Shown here one piece after another: positions 57,171 through 64,000 of a stretch of DNA of 64,000 nucleotides. The notes beneath the pieces are model-generated. The model saw only the letters and a list, made by a program, of their open reading frames with translations. It was not told where the DNA came from and did not search any database. The position numbers were made by a program, and so were the translations under genes. Position 1 is the stretch's first letter. The number at the start of each line of letters is the position of its first letter. The DNA lies in assembly GCA_963829135.1 (NCBI GenBank), contig CAWHHO010000005.1, forward strand, positions 558,001 through 622,000. The letters run 5' to 3'. The DNA comes from Kumtagia sp963829135. Its GTDB lineage: Bacteria > Pseudomonadota > Alphaproteobacteria > Rhizobiales > Rhizobiaceae.

Positions 57171-58826
57171 ATGACGCGTAGCGGTGGGCAACTGATCGTC
57201 GAGGCGCTGGAAGCCAATGGCGTGGAACGCATTTTTTGCGTACCGGGGGAATCCTACCTGCCTGTACTTGACGCCCTGCATGACTCCCCGATCAAGACGA
57301 TCGTCTGCCGCCAGGAGGGCGGCGCGGCGATGATGGCGGACTGCGAAGGCAAGCTCACCGGCAAGCCCGGCATCTGTTTCGTCACGCGCGGGCCTGGCGC
57401 TACCAATGCTTCCGCCGGCGTCCACATCGCTATGCAGGATTCGTCGCCGATGGTCCTGTTCATCGGCCAGATCGCCCGCGGCATTCGCGGTCGCGAGGCG
57501 TGGCAGGAGATCGACTACAAGCAGTTCTTCGGCGGCATCGCCAAATGGGCGGTGGAGATCGACGATCCGGCGCGCATTCCCGAAATCGTTACCCGCGCTT
57601 TCTCGGTCGCCACCTCTGGCCGGCCGGGGCCGGTGGTGATCGCATTGCCCGAGGACGTTTTGACCGATCAGGCAGACGCCGTTTCGGCGCTGGCCTCTTC
57701 ACACGTCGAGACAAGCCCCGCTGCGTCGCAAATGGCTGAACTTGAACAGCTCCTCACCAATGCCAAAAAGCCATTCGTCATCCTCGGCGGTTCCGGCTGG
57801 AACGCCGAGGCCGTGTCGGCAATTCAGTCGGCGGCAGAGACCTGGGCGCTGCCGGTCGGCGTCACCTTTCGCCGCCAGATGCTGTTCGATCATCTGCATC
57901 CGAACTACGCTGGCGACATTGGCCTGGGCGCCAACCCCGCGCTTTCGAGCGCCATTCGCGATGCGGATGTCGTGCTGCTCGTCGGCAGCCGGTTCGGCGA
58001 GGTGCCCTCGGCGGACTATACGCTGCTGAAGAGCCCCTACCCCGACCAGACGCTGGTCCATGTCCACCCCGACGCCGGAGAACTCGGCCGGGTGTATCGC
58101 TCGGTGCTTCCCATCAATGCTTCGCCCCGCTCTTTTGCGCGCGCGTTCCGCGCGTTGGTCGGCCCCAAGGCGCCGCCCGCCTGGTCGGACGCCGCCATCG
58201 CGCTGCACAAGAGTTATCTGGACTGGTCGACGCCGCCGCAGACCGGCCCCGGCGCGGTCCAGATGGGTCCGATCATGACCTATCTGGAAAGCGTGTTGCC
58301 GGACGACGCCATCCTCACCAACGGCGCCGGCAACTACGCAACCTGGGTTCACCGCTTCCACCGTTTCCGCCGCTTCGCTACGCAAGCCGCGCCGACTTCC
58401 GGCTCGATGGGCTATGGCACGCCCGCCGCCGTTGCGGCCAAGATGATCTTCCCTGAGCGAATGGTCATCGCCTTCGCCGGTGACGGCTGCTTCCAGATGA
58501 ATGGCCAGGAATTTGCGACAGCCGTTCAATACGACCTGCCGATCATCGTCATTGTCGTCAACAACGGCATCTACGGCACCATCCGCATGCACCAGGAGCG
58601 CGCGTTCCCGGGCCGCGTTATCGCGACGGACCTGAAGAACCCCGACTTCGCCGCGCTGGCACGCGCCTATGGCGGACATGGCGAGACCGTGGAGACCACT
58701 GCCGACTTCGCGCCGGCCTTCGAGCGGGCGCGCGACAGCGGCATGCCGGCGATTATCGAGATCAAGCTGGACCCGGAGGCGATCACGCCGACCAGGACGC
58801 TGACGCAGATCCGCGACCGCATATAG
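57171..58826 (+). CDS. TPP-dependent enzyme, acetolactate synthase-like
   Basis: 551 residues with three POX-type domains. The N-terminal PYR domain has VERIFCVPGESYLPVLDALH and CRQEGGAAMMADCEGKLTG with the conserved Glu. The C-terminal PP domain has AFAGDGCFQMNGQEFATAVQ and NNGIYGTIRMHQ (GDG...NN thiamine-diphosphate motif). GAGGGA before the ATG at 57171 supports the start. True acetolactate synthase has an ilvN partner, absent here; another decarboxylase or ligase activity is likely. It follows the CoA transferase by 69 bp. Confidence 0.85.
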   Translation: MTRSGGQLIVEALEANGVERIFCVPGESYLPVLDALHDSPIKTIVCRQEGGAAMMADCEGKLTGKPGICFVTRGPGATNASAGVHIAMQDSSPMVLFIGQIARGIRGREAWQEIDYKQFFGGIAKWAVEIDDPARIPEIVTRAFSVATSGRPGPVVIALPEDVLTDQADAVSALASSHVETSPAASQMAELEQLLTNAKKPFVILGGSGWNAEAVSAIQSAAETWALPVGVTFRRQMLFDHLHPNYAGDIGLGANPALSSAIRDADVVLLVGSRFGEVPSADYTLLKSPYPDQTLVHVHPDAGELGRVYRSVLPINASPRSFARAFRALVGPKAPPAWSDAAIALHKSYLDWSTPPQTGPGAVQMGPIMTYLESVLPDDAILTNGAGNYATWVHRFHRFRRFATQAAPTSGSMGYGTPAAVAAKMIFPERMVIAFAGDGCFQMNGQEFATAVQYDLPIIVIVVNNGIYGTIRMHQERAFPGRVIATDLKNPDFAALARAYGGHGETVETTADFAPAFERARDSGMPAIIEIKLDPEAITPTRTLTQIRDRI

Positions 58827-58855
58827 AAAAAAGGCGCGGTCTCCCGCGCCTTTTT
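58827..58855. terminator. Bidirectional hairpin terminator
   Basis: AAAAAAGGCGCGG and CCGCGCCTTTTT form a strong stem with a 4-base loop between the convergent TPP-enzyme and binding-protein genes, with A-run and T-run on either side. Confidence 0.92.
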
Positions 58856-58871
58856 AGATTGCAATCCAAGC

Positions 58872-59843
58872 TTATTTGATCGCCTGGTCGGTAATCGCGG
58901 TCGTGTAGGCGCCCGTCGGCTCCTTCGTGATGATCTTCTGGTCGAGCAGCGCCTTTGCTGTACGGTCGTAAGCTGCCGGAACGAGTTTGCCGTCGGCATT
59001 GTCGATCAGCTTGGCAACCTCGCCCATCATCCGCTTCTGGTGGTTCTCGTCCTGGCCGCCATTTTCCATGACAATGCCGGCAGCCTCGTCCGGGTTCTCG
59101 GTCGCATACTTCCAACCCTTCATCGAAGCGCGGACGAACTTGACCATCTTTTCCGCGAAAGCAGGATCCTTGAGTTTGTCCTCCATGGCATAAAGCCCGT
59201 CCTCGAGCAGGTCGTTGCCCATCGCCGAATAGTTGAAGACGATCAGATCTTCCGGCTTGTAGCCGGCGTCGATCAACTGCCAATACTCGTTGTAGGTCAT
59301 GACTGAGATACAGTCCGCCTGCTTCTGAATCAGCGGCTGCACGTCGAAACTCTGCTTCAAAACGGTGACGCCATCGGCGCCGCCTTCGGTCTTCAGGCCG
59401 AGCTTGTTCATCCAGGCGTAGAACGGATATTCGTTGCCGAAGAACCAGACGCCGAGCGTATGGCCCTTGAAATCGGCCTCGGTCTTGATCGGCCCATCCT
59501 TCGGGCAGACCAGCTCCATGCCGGCTTTCTTGAACGGCTGTGCAATGTTGACCAGCGCGACGCCCTTGTCGCGCGCGGCGAGCGCGCCACCCATCCAGTC
59601 GACGATGACATCGGCGCCGCCGCCGGCGATCACCTGTTCCGGTGCGATATCGGGGCCGCCCGGCTTGATGTCGACTTCGAGACCTTCCTCTTCGTAGAAG
59701 CCCTTGTCCTTTGCCACGAAGTAACCGGCGAATTGCGCCTGCGTGACCCATTTCAACTGCAGCGTCACCTTTTCGGCGGCCATGGCCTGAAATGCCGCAA
59801 GCGACATCGCCGTTGCCAGCATCGATACGAACGTTTTTTTCAT
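58872..59843 (-). CDS. ABC transporter substrate-binding protein, NMT1/THI5-like
   Basis: 323 residues with a signal peptide (SMLATAMSLAAFQAMAAEK). The NMT1/THI5 fold begins VTLQLKWVTQAQFAGYFVAK and DKGFYEEEGLEVDIKPGGPD, which is the form seen in pyrimidine (thiamine precursor) and riboflavin binding proteins (ThiY/RibY). GAGGGT lies about 8 bp before the ATG. It is the last gene of the unit after two permeases. Ligand identity is open; no TPP or FMN riboswitch is visible upstream. Confidence 0.87.
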   Translation of the reverse strand: MKKTFVSMLATAMSLAAFQAMAAEKVTLQLKWVTQAQFAGYFVAKDKGFYEEEGLEVDIKPGGPDIAPEQVIAGGGADVIVDWMGGALAARDKGVALVNIAQPFKKAGMELVCPKDGPIKTEADFKGHTLGVWFFGNEYPFYAWMNKLGLKTEGGADGVTVLKQSFDVQPLIQKQADCISVMTYNEYWQLIDAGYKPEDLIVFNYSAMGNDLLEDGLYAMEDKLKDPAFAEKMVKFVRASMKGWKYATENPDEAAGIVMENGGQDENHQKRMMGEVAKLIDNADGKLVPAAYDRTAKALLDQKIITKEPTGAYTTAITDQAIK

Positions 59844-59886
59844 AGTTGTTACCCTCTGAGTTTGTTTTTGTCGTCTTGCGTCAAGG

Positions 59887-61045
59887 TCACGCCCGCCCGC
59901 CCCGAACAGACGGATGCCAAAACGTGGTCGCCCTCTCGATAAGGGCTATCACGCCATAAAAGACCGAACCCGCGAGCGCCGCAACTGCGATTTCGGCCCA
60001 GGCCATGTCCGTGTTCATTCTGCCCACTTCCGTCGACATGCGGAAACCCATTCCGACCGGCGGCGAGCCGAAGAACTCGGCAACGATCGCGCCGATCATC
60101 GCCAGCGTGGAACCGATCTTCAGCCCGTTGAAGATGAAGGGCGCGGCAGCCGGCAGCCGGAGCTTGAGGAGCGTCTGCCAGTAGCCGGAGGCGTATGTGC
60201 GCATCAGGTCGCGCTCCATATGGCTGGAGGCGGCGAGCCCCGCCAAGGTGCTGACCAGCATCGGGAAGAAGGTCATGATGACCACAACCGCCGACTTTGA
60301 TGGCCAGTCAGGCCCGAACCACGTCACCATGATCGGCGCTACGCCGATGGCCGGCAGCGCCGACGCCATGCTGGCAATCGGCAGCAGGCCGCGCCGGAGA
60401 AACGGCACGCGGTCGGCGAGAATCGCGGCGATGAAGCCACTTGAGCAGCCGAGCGCAAAACCGACCAGCATCGACCTGAAAATCGTCTGCGTCACATCGG
60501 CAGCCAGGATCGACTGCATTTGCAAGAGACGCGCCCAGATGGCGCTCGGCGGCGGCAGCAGGATGAAGGGTACGCCACCGCCCCGCGTCGCACCTTCCCA
60601 GATGATCAGGATCCACGCGCCGAAAAGTGCCGGGACCAACAGCCGGAGGAGAGTGCTCAGCACAGGCGAGCGCGGATTGATTTCGCAAAGCACGGTCACG
60701 CACCGCCAGGCCAGCAGCCAGGCGGCGGCAAGCAGCAGGAAGAACGCAATGCGCGCCGCGCCTTGATACGCGATGACGTGATGGACCAGCAGCCACGCGC
60801 CGATATGGGCGCCTGCAAACAGGGACAGGGCTTCCGGCACGGGAGGCAGGCGCAGCGTGGAAAGCAGCGCCGCAACCAGCACCACGGCGACCGCCGAATA
60901 TACGGTCATTTGCGCATAGCCGGACGCCAACTCAGGGCGAGCAACAGCGATAGCGTCCCCCATCGCGGTCGCGCCGATCAGCACAGCGGCTACGACAAAA
61001 GGCAACCGCCGCAAGCGCCTGCCACGAGGGTTTCAGCCGGGTCAT
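59887..61045 (-). CDS. ABC transporter permease, long form (+1 frameshift at 5' end as read)
   Basis: About 385 residues corrected. Four or so N-terminal helices (about 1-130) precede a BPD_transp_1 domain with GYWQTLLKLRLPAAAPFIFN then GLKIGSTLAMIGAIVAEF, the EAA-type loop contacting the ATPase. The ATG at 61045 overlaps the upstream permease stop (ATGA) and gives MTRLKPSWQAL; one extra base near 61012 then leads into RRLPFVVAAVLIGATAMGD. A start at 61014 would ignore the coupling. Works with the second permease and the ATPase. Confidence 0.88.
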
Positions 61046-61920
61046 GTCGGCCGCCCTCCCATCAACCGGTCAACAATATGGCCGGCAAGACCAACCACCG
61101 CGACCAAGAGCCCCGCAACCAGTGAGCCCGCTACCAGTGTCGCCCAGATGTCGATGCTCTGGCTGTAATAGGCGCTTGAGAGCAGTTTCGCGCCGAGCCC
61201 GGCGACCGCGCCGGTAGGCAATTCGCCAACGATGGCGCCGACGAGGCTCGCCGCCACCGCGACTTTCATCGAGGCGAACAGATACGGCACGGAGGCCGGT
61301 ACCCTCAGCTTCCAGAATGTTTGCGCGGCACTGGCTTTGTAGGTGTGCATCAGGTCGATATGCATTGTCTCGGGAGAGCGCAGGCCCTTTACCATGCCCA
61401 CCGCGACGGGAAAGAACGAAAGATAGGTTGAAATCAGCGCCTTCGGGAAAAGCCCGGTGATGCCGATCGCGCCCAGCACGACGATGACCATGGGCGCGAT
61501 CGCCAGGATCGGAATGGTCTGCGACGTGATCAACCAGGGCATCAGGCTGCGGTCCAGCGACCTGACATGCACAATCCCAATTGCAAGCAGGATGCCGAGC
61601 ACCGTGCCCTGCACGAAGCCGATCAGCGTCGAAATCAACGTTACGAGGGAATTGTAGACCAGGCTGCGGTTGCTCGAGACCTTGCGCAGGAATGTGCTCT
61701 CGAAAAAGGTCTGCGCAACCTGGTGCGGCGCTGGCGTCGTCGGCTTCGGCTGCGACAGCGTCTTTTCAATGAACTCGACCATGCCTGGCGTCTCGCCGGC
61801 CCGCCGGTCGAGATCGCGCTGGAAGGGTGCGTTCATGAAAATCGAGCCGGCGTACCAGACGACCACCAGCACCAGCAGGATGGTGGTGACGGGAATGAAT
61901 TTTTCGGAGAGGCGGAGCAT
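61042..61920 (-). CDS. ABC transporter permease
   Basis: 292 residues, six or so helices with a BPD_transp_1 domain. TFWKLRVPASVPYLFASMKV and AVAASLVGAIVGELPTG form the ATPase-contacting loop. The ATG at 61920 directly abuts the stop of the inserted DUF559 gene (TAG then ATG), and its own stop overlaps the next permease. Together with that permease it makes a heterodimeric channel for an NMT1/THI5-type importer. Confidence 0.9.
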   Translation of the reverse strand: MLRLSEKFIPVTTILLVLVVVWYAGSIFMNAPFQRDLDRRAGETPGMVEFIEKTLSQPKPTTPAPHQVAQTFFESTFLRKVSSNRSLVYNSLVTLISTLIGFVQGTVLGILLAIGIVHVRSLDRSLMPWLITSQTIPILAIAPMVIVVLGAIGITGLFPKALISTYLSFFPVAVGMVKGLRSPETMHIDLMHTYKASAAQTFWKLRVPASVPYLFASMKVAVAASLVGAIVGELPTGAVAGLGAKLLSSAYYSQSIDIWATLVAGSLVAGLLVAVVGLAGHIVDRLMGGRPT

Positions 61921-62496
61921 CTAGAGGTCCGTCTGCGATTGGCGGCCTCCTCTCCCCAGCGGGGAGAGGGTGGCCGGAGCGAAGCGAAGGCCGGGTGAGG
62001 GGGTAGAAATCTTTCCCTCTAAGACGGCCAAAATGGTTTCAAGCACGGCACGGCGCTCCGCAAGAACCTCATGGTTCCAAAATCGAAGTACTGAATAGCC
62101 CTGTTCGTTGAGCCAGCGGCTCCTGATCAGATCACGTGCGGACTCAGCATGCTGGCTGCCATCAATCTCGACGATGAGCGACTTCTCGCGACATGCGAAG
62201 TCAGCGACATAGGGCCCGAGTGGCAACTGCCTCACGAACTTATGTCCATTGAGGTGGCGCCCTCTCAGTTCGCCCCACAACCGAAATTCGGCTTCCGTCT
62301 CCTCAAACCGAAGTTTGCGAGCAAATGCGGTGGCGCCTACCCTTCGCTTGGTCGGATCAACTGCCAAGACTGCTTCACCCAGTTGCCTGGGAGCCCCCTC
62401 ACCCGGCCTCCGCTTCGCTCGGCCACCCTCTCCCCGCCGGGGAGAGGAGGCTGGCCAGCCTGCAGCTGCCCGCAAAACGAAGCACACACTCCTCAA
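61921..62496 (-). CDS. DUF559 endonuclease-like protein within inverted repeats
   Basis: Up to 191 codons. The core (about residues 60-160) is the Vsr/PD-(D/E)XK-like DUF559 fold: GPYVADFACREKSLIVEIDG followed by SQHAE, and RSRWLNEQGYSVLRFWNHEV. Both ends of the frame are encoded by the flanking inverted repeats (SPRRGEGG near the start, LSPLGRGG near the end). A TTG at 62496 overlaps the ATPase stop, but the true start could be internal. It sits inside an ABC operon with no functional link to it, suggesting insertion. Function unknown; a nuclease role is inferred from the fold. Confidence 0.8.
   Translation of the reverse strand: MRSVCFVLRAAAGWPASSPRRGEGGRAKRRPGEGAPRQLGEAVLAVDPTKRRVGATAFARKLRFEETEAEFRLWGELRGRHLNGHKFVRQLPLGPYVADFACREKSLIVEIDGSQHAESARDLIRSRWLNEQGYSVLRFWNHEVLAERRAVLETILAVLEGKISTPSPGLRFAPATLSPLGRGGRQSQTDL
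61946..62003. repeat. Left inverted repeat of the DUF559 unit
   Basis: 58 bp that match the reverse complement of 62394-62450 with about two mismatches and one indel. It contains its own hairpin (CTCTCCCC-AGC-GGGGAGAG) and the GGCCGGGTGAGGGGG end. Confidence 0.92.
62394..62450. repeat. Right inverted repeat of the DUF559 unit
   Basis: 57 bp, reverse complement of the left repeat. It begins CCCCCTCACCCGGCC and ends with the CTCTCCCC-GCC-GGGGAGAG hairpin next to the ABC ATPase end. The two repeats lie about 390 bp apart around the DUF559 core. Confidence 0.92.
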
Positions 62497-63275
62497 TCCT
62501 CATAGCTGTGCCCTGCCCGCAACCCATCACGAACCCGCGCGGCAATTTCCAGAAACTCCGGCGTTTCGCGGATTTGCAGCGGTCGTTCGCGCGGCAGGGT
62601 GGATTGGATGACGTCGGTGACGCGTCCCGGTCGCGGCGACATCACCACGATGCGGGTCGACAGGTAGACCGCCTCGGGGATCGAGTGCGTGACGAAGCAG
62701 ATGGTCTTGTTAGTGCGCGCCCACAGTTCAAGAAGCTGCTGGTTGAGGTGGTCGCGGACAATTTCGTCGAGCGCGCCGAAGGGCTCATCCATCAACAGAA
62801 GATCGGCATCGAACGCCAGTGCGCGGGCGATGGAAGCGCGCTGCTGCATGCCGCCCGACAGCTGCCATGGATATTTGTTCTCGAACTTTGCGAGATCGAC
62901 GAGGTCGAGAGTCCGCCTGATCCGTTCTTTCTGATCGGCCTGGCTGATCCCCATGATTTCCAGCGGCAATGCGATGTTGCGGCCGACAGTGCGCCACGGA
63001 AACAGGGCAGCCGCCTGGAAGACATAACCATAGGCGCGTTTCTCCCGCGCTTGCTCCGGCGTCATGCCATTGACCAGAATCGTGCCTTCGGTCGGCTTTT
63101 CGAGATCGGCGATGACGCGCAAAAACGTCGTCTTGCCGCAGCCCGAGGGACCGATGAAAGAGACGAACTCGCCCTTGCCGATCATCAGGTCTACATTTGA
63201 AAGCGCGTTGACGGGACCGTCATCGGTCTGGAATGTGAGAGACAGCCCGGATGCTGAAACGACGGGCGCGCTCAT
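62493..63275 (-). CDS. ABC transporter ATP-binding protein
   Basis: 260 residues of the nitrate/sulfonate/taurine/pyrimidine (Ssu/Tau/Thi-type) importer ATPase group. Walker A is GPSGCGKTT, the signature LSGGMQQRASIARAL, Walker B LLMDEPFGALD, then FVTHSIPEAVYLS (switch His). It is first in the order ATPase-[DUF559]-permease-permease-binding protein. The start is 31 bp from the divergent cupin gene. Confidence 0.93.
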   Translation of the reverse strand: MSAPVVSASGLSLTFQTDDGPVNALSNVDLMIGKGEFVSFIGPSGCGKTTFLRVIADLEKPTEGTILVNGMTPEQAREKRAYGYVFQAAALFPWRTVGRNIALPLEIMGISQADQKERIRRTLDLVDLAKFENKYPWQLSGGMQQRASIARALAFDADLLLMDEPFGALDEIVRDHLNQQLLELWARTNKTICFVTHSIPEAVYLSTRIVVMSPRPGRVTDVIQSTLPRERPLQIRETPEFLEIAARVRDGLRAGHSYED

Positions 63276-63306
63276 GCCGGCAATCTTGAATTGAGAGGAG
63301 GCAAAA

Positions 63307-63720
63307 ATGCATGCATCATCAGGGCCGGCCTGCCGCCTTGTTCGGCCGGGCCAGACTTACGACGGAAAACAGGGTCTTCGCTATTTTGAGGGCATAGCCG
63401 CTGAGACGGTCGGATCGAATGGCATTTGCATGCATCTGCTGACCATACCGCCCGGAGGACGCGCCAAGGCGCATCTTCACGAAAATCACGAGACGGCCAT
63501 CTACATGCTGGCCGGTGAGGTGCACACCTGGTTTGGCGATGAGTTGGAGAACCTTGTCGTCGTGCACGCCGGCGATCTGTTCTATATCCCGGCTGGCGTG
63601 CCGCACCTGCCGGCCAATCTCTCGTCCGAACCGGCTTCCGCCATCATTGCGCGCACGGATCCGAATGAGCAGGAAAGCGTCGTTCTGCTGCCGCATCTCG
63701 ACGCACGGGTTCCGGCGTGA
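63307..63720 (+). CDS. Cupin domain protein
   Basis: 137 residues, single cupin barrel. Motif 1 is GGRAKAHLHENHETAIYMLA (His and Glu metal ligands), motif 2 GDLFYIPAGVPHLPAN (last His). GAGGAGG at ideal spacing confirms the ATG. It is divergent from the ABC importer with only 31 bp between them, so promoters must overlap neighbouring coding DNA; a shared substrate is possible. Function unknown. Confidence 0.82.
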   Translation: MHASSGPACRLVRPGQTYDGKQGLRYFEGIAAETVGSNGICMHLLTIPPGGRAKAHLHENHETAIYMLAGEVHTWFGDELENLVVVHAGDLFYIPAGVPHLPANLSSEPASAIIARTDPNEQESVVLLPHLDARVPA

Positions 63721-63829
63721 GGCCTTCCACGCATTGAGGTCGACGATGGTGCTCGAAGCGTCGGTCATCTTGGGCAAGGCCTCACCTCGCCCCTAATCGT
63801 GCAGCTGGCATCTTCTCCCCTTCAACCGA

Positions 63830-64000
63830 TCAGTCTCGCTCGATCAGAATGTCGCGGTATACGATGGCTTCCCCGGGATTCATGTAAATGCCCCATTCCG
63901 GATTCTCACAGAGAAATGCCGCGGCGCCGGAAATCGAAGAAAAGCGGACGGCCTTCCCACGATTGTGCTCGCTCTTGGGAAAGCATTGGAAATAGCCGTT
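63830..64000 (-). CDS. 3' end of an unrecognised gene
   Basis: An open frame enters from the right edge and runs 56 codons to TGA at 63830. It encodes NGYFQCFPKSEHNRGKAVRF, then AAFLCENPEWGIYMNPGEAI and a short acidic end. Codon use fits the genome. I recognise no family from this tail, and the 109 bp between it and the cupin gene show nothing I can name. Confidence 0.55.
   Translation of the reverse strand, partial: NGYFQCFPKSEHNRGKAVRFSSISGAAAFLCENPEWGIYMNPGEAIVYRDILIERD

Noticed and set aside
59844..63306. TPP or FMN riboswitch controlling the NMT1/THI5-type importer
   Set aside because: No conserved TPP-box (CTGAGA...) or RFN-type sequence is seen in the short gaps of this operon.

Overview
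The window is a high-G+C stretch (about 60% or more) of an alphaproteobacterial chromosome. Its gene content and order fit Hyphomicrobiales (Rhizobiales), most likely the Mesorhizobium/Phyllobacteriaceae group: FtsZ with a long C-terminal linker, a complete division and cell-wall (dcw) cluster followed by lpxC-bamD-recN-ligA, the betaine-lipid genes btaA-btaB, a fused 5-oxoprolinase, an ArsR-methyltransferase gene before metF, and DUF2293 and DUF559 proteins. The genus is inferred from this content, not from any search.

Layout. 1-5.3 kb: end of an SCO copper chaperone, prmA, pepP, azlCD and a glyoxalase-fold protein. 5.3-31.4 kb: one long minus-strand block, read from high to low coordinates as mraZ-rsmH-ftsL-ftsI-murE-murF-mraY-murD-ftsW-murG-murC-murB-[cassette]-ddl-ftsQ-ftsA-ftsZ, then lpxC, bamD, recN and ligA. 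Many genes overlap by 4 bp, as expected for coupled translation. A promoter with four 10-bp-spaced TGGG-type repeats lies upstream of mraZ. 31.7-35.8 kb: RNase P RNA, a lytic transglycosylase, an AmiD-type amidase, a DjlA-like co-chaperone, an EamA exporter and a small lipoprotein. 36-45.9 kb: 5-oxoprolinase, a cupin, btaAB behind a four-unit Pho box, a GH25 lysozyme-like lipoprotein, an MltB-type transglycosylase and an ornithine/lysine decarboxylase. 46-54.6 kb: an exporter, metF with its ArsR-methyltransferase partner, trmO, DUF2293, a MOSC protein, a FabH-like synthase, a Tam-like methyltransferase and ettA. 54.9-64 kb: a lipase-like hydrolase, a CaiB-type CoA transferase, a TPP enzyme, and an NMT1/THI5-type ABC importer interrupted by a DUF559 nuclease gene with inverted repeats.

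Two places look like accessory DNA in an otherwise ordinary core region. (1) Between murB and ddl, about 0.85 kb carrying three tiny, overlapping, unrecognised genes is bracketed by a 128-bp direct repeat of the murB 3' end, and the outer copy still encodes the murB C-terminus with mostly synonymous changes. Part of the neighbouring ddl gene is unusually AT-rich. (2) A DUF559 (PD-(D/E)XK/Vsr-like) gene flanked by inverted REP-like repeats of about 57 bp sits inside an ABC transporter operon.

Sequence quality matters here. At least 13 genes, including the normally essential ligA, lpxC and ftsA, are interrupted by frameshifts. Every one of the 21 I could place is best explained by a single extra base and none by a missing base. 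I read these as insertion-biased sequencing errors rather than pseudogenes, and I annotate each gene over its full span.
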